Position numbers and translations under genes: made by a program. From the NCBI GenBank assembly GCA_000467715.1, contig AJFK01000674.1:1-54003 (forward strand): 54,003 bases of DNA, read 5' to 3'. The notes beneath the pieces are model-generated. The model was not told the DNA's origin. It made no database searches and was given only the letters and a program-made list of their open reading frames with translations. Shown one piece after another: positions 44,467 through 54,003 of the stretch (positions are counted from its first letter, which is position 1; every line of letters begins with the position of its first letter). The DNA comes from Hysterium pulicare CBS 123377. Its lineage: Eukaryota > Ascomycota > Dothideomycetes > Hysteriales > Hysteriaceae.

Positions 44467-47400
44467 TTATTTCTCCTCCTTCCTATTAGTTGGGTTTCCC
44501 TCATGTTCATATGATATCGCTTCACCATCTTGAGGGCTTTCGTTACTAGTCTCGACAGCCGATGCTGCTTGACGGTATAAGAGCTCTCTTGATCTAGAAT
44601 TTGTTCCTGAGCTCTCTGCATGATGAAGCCAAGTATGTCCCTGGTGGTCTTTGGCTTCGATGTTGCAACCGGCATTAATAAGAATTTCCAGAGTAGTCCG
44701 ATCACGTCGTTTTGCAGCATGATGCAGTGCAGTGAGTCCTTGCTTGTCTGGCATATCGACATCAGCACCCGCATTAATCAAAATGGAAACGATGCCATAG
44801 CTCGAGCTCGTGACTGCTGCGATGAGAGGTGTGTAGTACTTTCCACCGACGGCGTTTACTTTCGCACCATGGTCAAGCAAGTGCTGCACCAGTTCTTCAT
44901 CATCGTCCATCGCTGCTTCGTGGACAGCAGTACCGTAATCCCCCCCTCCGCTGGCATTGATGTCAACACCAAGTTCAACAAGCAGCTCCCATGTGTTGTC
45001 ATCGTCCATGTCAAGGTGGTTTGTTATCGCCAACAACCACGGGGTCAATCCGAGATTATCCTGAATTGCGGTATTCGCATGATGCTTAAAGAGAAGACTT
45101 ATAAGCTCTTGGCTGTTATGCTGTACTGCGTGGAAGAGGGGAGTTTTTCCGTGATCGTCTTGAAGATTAACTTGAGCGTGATGCGCCAGTAGGTACTCTG
45201 CCAAATCCGTATTTCTGTGTTTTGCCGCAATGTGTAGGGCGGATTGCTGTTGATGGTCTCCAGTATCAATTTTCATACCTCTGTTCAACAACATCTCTAA
45301 GACCTTCTTGTTTTTCTGAGCTGCGGCATAATGTAAGGCATTTTGGCCTGTGAGGTCCTGTTGCGATGGGTCTGCCCCATGTTGGAGGAATAGCTCTAGT
45401 AGTTCCTCATTTCCTTCGCTCACGACTAACATCACAGGTGATCTTAGCCAACAGTCTGTAGCGTTAATGTCCACATCGTGCTTCAATAGCCATTTGGCCG
45501 TCTCGCTCTCGTTGTACGCCAAGTGCAGAGGGGACTTTTCGCCTTTGGCCTTGCGGTTCAAGTCAGGTTGCTTTCCACAAAGCTCAAATTGCTCCTCCCA
45601 GAGCAAGTCCAAAATGCCCGCTTGTCCGACATGTACAGCAACATGCAATGGCGTCCACAAATCGATGGCTTCAGCTTCAGGGTTCGCGCCATTTTCAAGC
45701 AACATGCGCATTAACTGCTTATTGTCGTACATGGCCGCCTCGTGGAGAGCTGTCGAACCTGACATGTCCTGGATGTTCGGGTTCGCACCGAATTTGAGTA
45801 GGATTTGGGCGATCTCTGTATTCTGCGCCCTAACAGCCATATGAAGTGCCGTTTTGCCAAAATCATCCACTGCATCACAGTCGATGCCCCCCATCAACAA
45901 AAGTTGAACGGTCTGTGCATGTTGATCCGGATCTACAGCTGCCCAGTCCAATGCAGCTGCGTAGAAAACCAGACCACGTCCATAAGCATCTCTCACTGAT
46001 AAATTCGCGCCTTCGATGATTAACAACGAGACAGTTGCGGCCCAGCCACCAAAAACGGCCAAGTGCAGAGGACTATTACCATCTCCTCCAGCATGTAGGG
46101 CGGCATGATACTCGATTAGAAGGGCAACAATGTCCGCGTGTCCCTTTGAGGCCGCATGTTGTATCGCAGACCACCCCCTCTGATCCACAGCATGCACCGC
46201 TGCACCTTTCTTGATAGCCAATTCACAGGTTGTGCGGAGACCCCGTCTGGCCGCTTCAATGAGAGTTCGAGAAGCAGAGAGTTCGTTGTCGACCGTTGGA
46301 TCAGCACCGCTTTCAAGAAGACGCGTTGCGATAGATTCATGCGCATGAAAGGTTGCGCTGTAAAGTGCTGTCTGATTCTGGTTGTTCTTCAAGTTGAGAT
46401 CGGCACCTTTCTTCAGAATTGCCTCGACTAACTTGTCGTGGCCTTTCTCGCTGGCAATTCTAAGTGGTGTATCACCGCGCTGATCTCTGATGTTGATATC
46501 TGTATGAAACTCAATGAGTCGCAGGGCCACCTCGTCATTTGAGTGCATGGAGGCGAGATGTAACGGCGTGGATAATTCAGCATTTGTCGCCATTACTTTG
46601 GCGCCGACTTCCATAAGCAGCTGAACAATATCGAGATGGCCATTCATAGCCGCTAAATGAAGAGCAGTAGACCCGTTATCGTTTGTCATTTCAATATCCA
46701 CATGATTTAGTAGGAGCAACTGTACCACAGCCACATGTCCATGGAGAGCTGCGAGATGAAGTGGTTTTGCTGGAGCCCCTGTCATCGAATTGACGTCGGC
46801 TCCATGATTCAATAGCAATCTGGTAATATTATCATGACCGTTTTTGGATGCGAGTTGGAGCGGAGTGTCCTCTTCATCTTTCAACTCGATCGCTGCTCCG
46901 GCTTCAACGAAAATTTCTACCAAGATCTCATAACCATGCTCTGCTGCTGAACAAAGCAGAGCAGGATGGATAATTGACGACTTCGATACTCTCGTATGCT
47001 CCAGGAGATGCTTCACAATGTCTTTGTGTCCTTTAGCAGAGGCAAGCTGCAGTGCCTTGATGATGTGTGCAGGATCTCCAATATCGCGGATCACGGCCGA
47101 AAGCGCCTCTAGAGCACTCAAATGGCCACCGGAACATGCCGATTGCAAGACGATAGATCGATGTGTAGCCGAAGTGAATCCATATTCTCCCTCCAGTAAG
47201 ATCTTCAACACGTTAGAGAATCCTAGATAAGCAGCAAAACAGAGCGAGTCTTCTAAGCAGACATCGCGCTGCAGCTTCAAATCCTCGATTCGCCAGTAGT
47301 GTTCTGACCAAACTTTCAAGAGGTTCAGCTTCCGGTGAAACTCCTTCGTTTGTTTGACAGGATCATCTGCGTTCTCTTGAGCCAGTCGGTAATGCACTGG

Positions 47401-49884
47401 CCAGTATTGCACTGCGTAAGAGATCAACCCAGATCGTGGGACAGGAGAAGGATAATTTTGTTTCTCTCGTAACTCCTGTTTGACAGTTTTGGGCTTGATG
47501 TCGTTCATGGAGAGGTAGTGGAGTAAATGGTCTGCGATATCGTTATGGGTCAATAAGCCCACGCAAGCATTGGAGGTATGGAAACTGTTTAACTCCTCAA
47601 TAAAGTATCTTCTGACTTCCCTGTGCACAAAGCGGACTTCATTGTTCTCGACTTTTATCAAGAAACCAAAAGCTTGTTCGAGATCAGCTTTGAGATCCCG
47701 TGGAATATGTTCCACGAGTAAGTGAGCTTTATCATCTCTTATTTCCAGGGAAATGGCGATGGAGAGCTCTATGACGCTCATCGGACGGCGGGATCTGATG
47801 ATCCAGTTGAGTGCCTTCTTAGCCCATTGCGATAGGTTCTGAAAGATGGTAGAAACCATGCCGGGTATGGCCGTCGAGAGTCCTTCTAGGTCCTTTCGGA
47901 TCGAAGCCGGTTGGGAATGAAACTGCCCATTTTCAAGATAGATCAGAGCCAGCGAAAGCTCGACCAAGGTCTTGCAGGTTCCGAGCCTGATTGCAATACC
48001 ATCGCCTTGGTTAAATATTTTTCTTCTCCTGATAAGGGCCCCAACTCCTTGCTCAATAAAAACCCTGATCGACTTTCGGACAACTTCTTCCTCATCCAAA
48101 ATAATAGCGGGAAAGGGTTTCAAGCAGGCAATAATGTCAGGTACTGGCTCACTTAAGAACAAAAATCTCGCGCCGAAAAGGCGGTTGTCATTCGCCTGAA
48201 TTGATGTGATACGCTTCAAAAGGGTTCTCCGAGATCCATCACAGCTATGTATTGCATTAATGATGCAGGTTAGTCCTTCTAATCTCTGCGCCGAAAGTAA
48301 GGATTTGAAGAATATCCAGGAAGCCTCCGCAGACCAACTGGAGTCTTCTTTCATCAGAAGATAAAGATCTTGAACATGCTGAAACAGGGATGGTTTTTGG
48401 TACAGGATCTGGTACGCAAGTGCACATAGAAGCGCCACGCTCGAGCTTCGTCGTTCGTCATGGGCATCAAACGAATAGTATGCGATTATTGCACCGTTCG
48501 GATTGTGCTTTCGTAGGTTTTGGAGTAACATGCAGGAAAGACTGGTTTTCCCTAGCCCTTGTGGACCGTATAGATGTAGGATTGACGCCTCAGAGCTTTG
48601 TACCCATTGCTTGTACGGCTCGAGATCACATGCGCCCTGAAAACTTTTGATGTCTGTTTTTGGAATCGGAAAAGTTGGACCCAACCGGGCTAGTGAACGG
48701 AGGCATTCGAGGTAGACCTGATCGGAATCTAGTAATGTCATCATTCTTACATTGTGTTCCAGAGAGGATTTCTAGACTTTCGTCAATCATACCTGGCTTG
48801 ATAAGCTTCCACATAACTTCAAAGTCATCGTCGGTACTAGCAAATTTGCACAGACTGGTGGGGTCTTGACGTCGGCTGAGATTCTTTTCGCAAAGAAGGG
48901 CGGTTGTGGTCGAATAAGGATTTACAGACTGTTAGCGTCAGAATTCAATCGGATAGTAATCAGGGTCAGATGATATTGAGGATGATGTCTTTCTAAGTGG
49001 CGGATGATAAGAGATTACTAGAGGGGAGGGTGTGGTTACCTGGTTCAAGCCCAGCTCATCTGCCTGGTGCACATTAACTATGTCATACTCTGAAATGACT
49101 GAGGTGAACTCAGCCATCTGATTCATGAGATATTCTGCAAAGGCTTTCAATGTACTTGGAGACAGCTCGTTAACATGCAGGGGATTCGAAGCAACCACAA
49201 TACTGAATACCAGATCACTCCAAGCAGTGATATCGTCAGCCCGGTGAGGTGTTCCAAAGAAGATCTATAGTCATCAGCATAATCGTGGGAAAGGCTTGCC
49301 GGGCTTTTATTACCAGACGTCGAGTATTTCTTGCAATAAAAGCGAGTTTATCATCATTTTTCGCCAGAAGAATGGCCTTAATTCCCTCTGTAAATAACAT
49401 TGACGATACTTGATACTTATCGAGGGTCAAGCCTCACCTGCTTGACAATAACTCCGCCAAGGTCATTTGCAAGGAATACCAAGGGCCGATCTCGCATCTA
49501 TTTATGTTAGCGGACTCCTTAGTTGGTCAAAACCATACTTACTTCGCGATCATTCGATCTTTGCTTGAGTAGCTCTTTCAGAAGCTCCTTAGCTACTCTA
49601 TCAATACCTCCCTCGGAAAGAAAATGTTCTCCGCTGATATCTTTGCAGCTAAATCCGAATGACATGATTTGTCCCTCTGGTATTCGATCTGGAAGAAGAT
49701 CACGCAGCCACATAGTACCTCTCCCTTGCGGATTTTCAACGGCCCATGATCGGATTGGGTGGCCCTCGAAGCCATGAACGGCAAAAATGCTATAAAGGGT
49801 TTCATTATGAATGGTTCCGAAAATCCTTAGGAAACGAAACGTACTCGACGGTATGTTTGCTGTCGCATGCAGAGCTGAGTATCC
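44467..49884 (-). CDS. Fungal NLR: SesB-like hydrolase domain, NACHT and about 27 ankyrin repeats
   Basis: Exons, 5' to 3': up to 49884-49543, 49497-49438, 49385-49314, 49264-49040, 48928-48793 and 48728-44467. All visible junctions are in phase, giving about 1,670-1,700 residues. The N-terminal alpha/beta-hydrolase (SesB-like) domain shows IFAVHGFEGHPIRSW, WLRDLLP and FFGTPHRADDITAW. The nucleophile elbow reads FLANDLGG instead of GHSLGG, so the catalytic serine seems lost. The NACHT part has a good P-loop (LYGPQGLGKTS) but a poor Walker B (CIINAIHSCD where NACHT proteins have DALDECD). About 27 ankyrin repeats fill the C-terminal half. Such proteins are intracellular non-self receptors. The start is unresolved: TAA at 49887-49885 closes the first exon's frame, and no upstream exon fits. 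Confidence 0.85.
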
Positions 49885-49927
49885 TTAGCCCCGTTCCATG
49901 ATAAGACCTGTTGTTTGGCATATTGAT

Positions 49928-50000
49928 GTTGAAGTGTGGTATGTTGAGTGTGGTACGTTGAGTGTGGTACGTTGAAGTGTGGTATGTTGAAGTGTGGTAT
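49928..50000. repeat. Minisatellite, five 14-15-base units
   Basis: Five head-to-tail copies of GTTGAAGTGTGGTAT (15 bases) or GTTGAGTGTGGTAC (14 bases), in the order 15-14-14-15-15. It sits in the divergent gap between the NLR and the gene at 50323, just upstream of the unresolved NLR 5' end. Confidence 0.85.
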
Positions 50001-50322
50001 TGTTAATAAAGAGTATTGGAGACCGTTGAAAGAGAATACTGACCGAGAGCAGCGCTTTTTAACTACCGCCAGGTGCGCGTTGAGTCAACGGAGTGTTAAC
50101 TCAGAGTTAGAAGTCATAGTCGACCCATTGACTCTTGTCGTCGTCAACAGTAACAATAGCGTGTAAACCAAAATTAATAAAAACTAAAGGTGAAATCAAA
50201 GAAGCACCGCTATATTATTCAATGAAATTGACTATAAATGAGAGCTTTAAATACAATCACTTCTTACGCGTGGTTGAGCTTTACCAAATCCTTCCTCCAA
50301 TAGTAAGACCAATGTTTCCCCA
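50001..50322. other. Intergenic promoter side of the 227-aa gene
   Basis: AT-rich sequence with no supported gene. An open frame near 50222 (MKLTINESFKYNHFL) reads into the next gene in another frame, and I found no splice to link it. Confidence 0.35.
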
Positions 50323-51006
50323 ATGTGCAAAGACGGCGACCTCGACACCCCCATCGTCATGAAATCCCAGTTCCTAATCGGGAAAATCCACCGACGCTTC
50401 AAGTCCGCCGAGATAGCGGTGAAGTTCTCCGCACTCGGCTCACAAGATGCGGAACCAGATGTCCGCAATATTGCGCCCGACGGTCCGTGGTCAGTGTTTC
50501 CATCGAAGAAGACCGTCGAGGTAGCGAATAGAGTGAATGTCGGCGCACAAGCGGGAGTTACGGGCGCGGGAGCCAACCTGGGCTATGAATGGGCGTTGAC
50601 AGAGACGTCGGAGAAAGAGAGTGCAGTTCGAATCAACGGCGCCATCAGAATCCTCGGACGGGATAACCCGCCCAAAAATGCAGCTGTCTGGACTATGATT
50701 GAGGACCCAGCCACCAAATACGGAATTCCAACACTTCTGCAAACCGCCATCTTGGTAAGACATCAGATGCCTGCACGCCCAAACAACATGGAGCGTAGGT
50801 TCGAAGCAACTGTGGGCGTCAAGGTGGACGTTGATCGAAAAAGCTCAGTCCGTGAATGTATCGCGGGGAAAGTTCATCGAGATGACCCAGTAATTTTCAA
50901 CCTGGCACTTCCGGCTCGTGGAAGGAATTTCGACTCGGAAAACTTGGAATGTGTGGATCTAGAGACTCTTCAGAAGATTGTTTCCATGAGAAAGTTCGAG
51001 GGTTGA
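50323..51006 (+). CDS. Hypothetical protein, 227 aa, divergent neighbour of the NLR
   Basis: A single-exon ORF from ATG 50323. Features seen: an alternating glycine-rich region (VGAQAGVTGAGANLGYEWAL), WTMIEDPATKYGIPTLLQTA and a late VTVGVKVDVDRKSSV-like beta-rich part, ending DPVIFNLALPARG. It has no signal peptide and no clear membrane helix. The beta-rich, tryptophan-containing layout suggests a soluble folded protein. No family can be named with confidence. The head-to-head position with an NLR is the arrangement seen for some fungal NLR-effector pairs, so a linked role is possible, but only context supports it. An upstream exon is not excluded. Confidence 0.65.
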   Translation: MCKDGDLDTPIVMKSQFLIGKIHRRFKSAEIAVKFSALGSQDAEPDVRNIAPDGPWSVFPSKKTVEVANRVNVGAQAGVTGAGANLGYEWALTETSEKESAVRINGAIRILGRDNPPKNAAVWTMIEDPATKYGIPTLLQTAILVRHQMPARPNNMERRFEATVGVKVDVDRKSSVRECIAGKVHRDDPVIFNLALPARGRNFDSENLECVDLETLQKIVSMRKFEG

Positions 51007-51500
51007 AGCAAACCTGATTTGGACATCCTTGCACTGCAGTCTGGATACGTCCTCCGTATTGGCTCAGCCGCAGGAAGGTTAGGATAATAATCGATCATCT
51101 TATACCCACTTTGATCTCTACTCTAGCTGCCTTCGAGCGGAGCAAGCAGTAATCAATAGAAAAATAACAGAAACCTAGAGACATGATATCCAGAGTGTAA
51201 GGACCAATATCATACATATGAATGTGAAAAGTCTAGTATTATATAAAACCCCTGTGACGCTATCTTATGATACAATTCTATTCTAAGCCGCATATGCACA
51301 AGGTCTTACGTCATATTCGGATAGGGAGAATAGAAAGAAATATATACAATTTCTAAAACGAGGTTGCTGAAGAGAAACATACTATATGGTGTCGGACAAA
51401 TAGGGAAGACAGTTCGCGTCATTATATTGGAGGCTTTCCTTCGATCCGTAGAACGGTGGTTGCTTAATCGGTTGTCGCATCCTGAAAATCATAGGAGGCA
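51007..51500. other. Convergent intergenic region
   Basis: 3' flanks of the 227-residue gene (plus) and the PPR gene (minus). No supported ORF. Confidence 0.4.
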
Positions 51501-54003
51501 TTAACTAGGCTGTGGTCCCTTGATCATAGTGGAGTGATGTTCCTCGGGGTTTCCTTTCTCTTTTCCCTTGTCAGAACTGTGCTCCTTCACCTTAGAGTTC
51601 AGCTTATCGTTCGTAGGTTGCGGCCCCTCAACCAGCGTATGATAGTCTTCCCCCACGTTTCCCCTCTCCTTCCCAGCTCTAGAAGGATCTTCCTTTTCCT
51701 CTCGTTTCACCCGATCTCTTCTTTCAAGCGCCTTCATCAGCTTCTCCCTATCCGTAAGTCTCCCCAAAGACTGCACACTCCATCCTCCGACATCTTTACC
51801 CTTAGCATTCTCCAGCTTCCGCATAGCATCAGCCGCTTTACCAACCTGTTGCGTATTTGCGTACCCGTCCAACAGCGTTGCCCAAGTGACAGTGTCAGGT
51901 TCAAGTCCACGTTGCCGCATTAGTGCTAAGACCTTTTCCGCCGCCGCCATTTGTCGGACGCGAACGAAGCCGTGCATAAGGATGGTCCAGGTGATGACAG
52001 AGGGCTGGGGTGGTTTGCGAGGTTCACTGGATGGCGTCCAGCTAAAGGCAGAGGACTGAGGTAACGTCCGGAGTGGAATGGATGGAGTTGATTGGGTAGG
52101 TGGTGGAAGTGGGATTGTGGTGGTCATATCGCGAATGACGTTTGGAGCTTCCTTGATTGAGCGGCGATTCTGACAGAAGGCGAGGAGAAAAGCGTTGTAC
52201 GTATGATCGGTATCCGCGAGTTTGGAAATGAGGGGATGGCCGCCGTGGACGAGAGTCAGGAAATTGTTATAGAGCTCTGGCAGACTGGATGGGAAGTATT
52301 GTGCCCTGCATTGAAGTTCGGATGATATTATGACAAACAGAGCAACGGGTGTAGGTTCCATAGGCCGATCGCTGGTGTGAAAGCGGAAATTTCGGAGTTT
52401 GAAGCATTCGTCGAAAATCTGGGTGTCAAAGAATCGGCTATACACATTGCTAAGAACACGACACCGGTCTCTGATATCTTCCTTCTCGAAGCAGACGTAT
52501 AGGTAATGAAGATATTCGGTAGCAATCCACGAGTCGCTCATTCGTAGGGCCATTTCGGCGCAGTGGTCTGCAAAATCCCGGAACATGCCTGGGTCATTAC
52601 TATACTTACATCCTCGTAAGAGAACAGAGTATGTATATGCATTCGGAGTCATGCCATTGTCCTCAAGTAGGTTGTAAATGCGGAACGCTGTTTGGAAATC
52701 TCCGGCCTCAACAGCGTTATGAATGATTATAGTGTAGGTAGCTATATCCATCTTTATGCCCAGCCCCAGAAGCTTGCTGACGATGTCCGACGTTGCATGA
52801 TAATTGTCTCCATTGATGACACTTCGTCGAAGGACGTTCATGCAGCTTTTATGGAAAACGTCTGATTGGACCAAATTCGACTTGGATTTCGGGTTGTCTT
52901 CGATAATCTTATCAAGGATGCGCAACCCCCATTTATATTCACCTGCTTTACCCAGAGCACTTGCGAAGTGGATGAGAGTGTACCAACGAAATTTTACGTG
53001 GTTTGACGATAGATGATCATAGAGCGTCTTCATCTGTTCCTGACTCGATAGACGTAGGAGACAGTACAACAGATCCTGAGGGCATATAGAAGGGTGGGCC
53101 GCCAAATGTCTGTCAAATAGTTTGAGGAAGACAGGGGTAAAGGCTTTACTGTGCGGGAGTGGATTTCCGTCCCTGGAGTGTTGAAGATAGACCCTTGAGA
53201 GATACCAAAGCGCATCTGAAACAATCCCGGGCGGTCGAGGAGTGTCGGTACCACTAATCACAAGAAATTGGAGAGCTTGTGGGGGAGAATGGTGGAGTAG
53301 GTAAAGGAGCATATAATGCCAGACAGCTCCTTTCGACTCCAGCTCTTTCCAACGAGCTCCACGAGTTACATTGGTGCCCTCAAGAGTGAAAAGTTCTCGA
53401 GCCCAGGCCTCATACCGAAGGTCATGCCTTATCTCAACGGCATGACTCCGCTTTTGTAGCCATGGGTCATGATTCCGTGCCAAAGGGGCAAAGATATTGA
53501 ACCAAGTGTGTCTTACTTCTGAACTCGTCAAATCCAACGGGCTGGAGTGATGATGTTTCAGATGCTTTACTCGTCGATGTAGTTGGCGAAAGCCCGCATG
53601 ATGTTGAAGAATAACCAATGATCCGTCTGATTTCTCCAAAAATCGAGCCTTCTTAACCCGATACCATCTGGAAAGCCACCTTGTTCCTCGGTTAGGTTCA
53701 ACTGTTCCGACCGTCCTATCTCGGGGCGTAATTCGAGCTGCAGAATTACTGTTCCTAGTGCGATGCACTCGTCTCGTGCGACTGCGTGAGATGCCGGACG
53801 TTGGATTTGCGGCCTTCTGCCTCGGGGGTACACTCGTTAGTGTTTCTTCCGAGCCATGCGATTCCTTTGCAGAGGTGTTGGCGGCAATGATGCGTGCGCT
53901 TCTGGTTTGACGCCGAGCAAAATTGGAGATAGTGGCATATCGACCGATCGATGAAGGCAAAGGTGCAAGGAAGCTTTTACACCCGCCGGCGTGCGCGAGC
54001 CCG
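51501..54003 (-). CDS. Pentatricopeptide-repeat (PPR) protein, partial at the window edge
   Basis: The minus-strand frame is open from the window edge (54003) to TAA 51503-51501, about 834 codons. No in-frame ATG is visible near the 5' end, so the start lies outside the window. The N-terminal part is R/S-rich (ISNFARRQTRSARIIAANTS), compatible with a mitochondrial presequence. PPR motifs are clear in the C-terminal half, for example DIATYTIIIHNAVEAGDFQT, MTPNAYTYSVLLRGC, SVITWTILMHGFVRVRQMAA and PDTVTWATLLDGYANTQQVG. Fungal PPR proteins bind organellar RNA and act in mitochondrial RNA processing, stability or translation. The target RNA is unknown. The last 60 residues are charged and low in complexity. 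Confidence 0.88.
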   Translation of the reverse strand, partial: GLAHAGGCKSFLAPLPSSIGRYATISNFARRQTRSARIIAANTSAKESHGSEETLTSVPPRQKAANPTSGISRSRTRRVHRTRNSNSAARITPRDRTVGTVEPNRGTRWLSRWYRVKKARFLEKSDGSLVILQHHAGFRQLHRRVKHLKHHHSSPLDLTSSEVRHTWFNIFAPLARNHDPWLQKRSHAVEIRHDLRYEAWARELFTLEGTNVTRGARWKELESKGAVWHYMLLYLLHHSPPQALQFLVISGTDTPRPPGIVSDALWYLSRVYLQHSRDGNPLPHSKAFTPVFLKLFDRHLAAHPSICPQDLLYCLLRLSSQEQMKTLYDHLSSNHVKFRWYTLIHFASALGKAGEYKWGLRILDKIIEDNPKSKSNLVQSDVFHKSCMNVLRRSVINGDNYHATSDIVSKLLGLGIKMDIATYTIIIHNAVEAGDFQTAFRIYNLLEDNGMTPNAYTYSVLLRGCKYSNDPGMFRDFADHCAEMALRMSDSWIATEYLHYLYVCFEKEDIRDRCRVLSNVYSRFFDTQIFDECFKLRNFRFHTSDRPMEPTPVALFVIISSELQCRAQYFPSSLPELYNNFLTLVHGGHPLISKLADTDHTYNAFLLAFCQNRRSIKEAPNVIRDMTTTIPLPPPTQSTPSIPLRTLPQSSAFSWTPSSEPRKPPQPSVITWTILMHGFVRVRQMAAAEKVLALMRQRGLEPDTVTWATLLDGYANTQQVGKAADAMRKLENAKGKDVGGWSVQSLGRLTDREKLMKALERRDRVKREEKEDPSRAGKERGNVGEDYHTLVEGPQPTNDKLNSKVKEHSSDKGKEKGNPEEHHSTMIKGPQPS

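Noticed and set aside
49928-50000. CRISPR-like repeat
   Set aside because: The units are contiguous without spacers and the organism is a fungus; it is a minisatellite.
1-54003. Transposons, tRNA or rRNA genes
   Set aside because: I saw no transposase or reverse-transcriptase motifs, terminal repeats, tRNA arms or rRNA sequence by eye; a tRNAscan or repeat-library search would settle it.

Overview
The window is nuclear DNA of a filamentous ascomycete (Pezizomycotina). Most genes carry short spliceosomal introns of about 45-80 bases with GTRAGT-like donors and CTRAY-like branch sites. The families are typical of such fungi: a Fung_rhodopsin membrane protein, a subgroup C (killer-toxin-like) GH18 chitinase beside a multi-LysM protein, a LaeA-like methyltransferase, a secreted S41 peptidase and a NACHT-ankyrin NLR. 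A leotiomycete-like host is plausible, but that is inference. All gene models below were spliced by hand from the sequence; reading phase was checked across the junctions I give.

Layout. 0.4-5.4 kb: a 79-residue small protein, a short-chain dehydrogenase (minus) and a seven-helix rhodopsin-like protein (plus). 6.5-9.2 kb: no ordinary gene, but a striking run of about six diverged modules, each with a TATA-like box, a CT-rich leader and a short ORF. 9.7-14.8 kb: an aldo-keto reductase, a PPC decarboxylase of coenzyme A synthesis, a methyltransferase that looks broken, and a conserved-looking protein of unknown function. 15.0-23.0 kb: a 15-exon CBM18-GH18 chitinase (minus) and a 10-exon seven-LysM secreted protein (plus), divergently transcribed from a 784-base shared region. 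24.3-29.3 kb: a divergent Aurora-type kinase and a secreted S41-type peptidase. 30.9-36.5 kb: minus-strand genes of unknown function, including a 543-residue protein, a single-pass membrane protein and two incomplete exon sets. 37.7-44.4 kb: a Kex2-type, ten-cysteine secreted protein, the MICOS subunit Mic12, a large zinc-finger-headed disordered protein with an apparent frameshift, and a 76-residue protein. 44.5-51.0 kb: a fungal NLR (SesB-like domain, NACHT, about 27 ankyrin repeats), divergent from an unknown 227-residue protein, with a minisatellite between them. 51.5-54.0 kb: a PPR protein running off the window.

Functional links. The chitinase-LysM pair is a coherent chitin module (enzyme plus chitin binder from one promoter region). 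The NLR and its divergent neighbour are a possible receptor-partner pair, suggested only by position. The rest is a mix of housekeeping genes (PPCDC, Mic12, PPR) and accessory genes (peptidase, cysteine-rich secreted protein, NLR, broken methyltransferase). I saw no transposon, tRNA, rRNA or CRISPR array.
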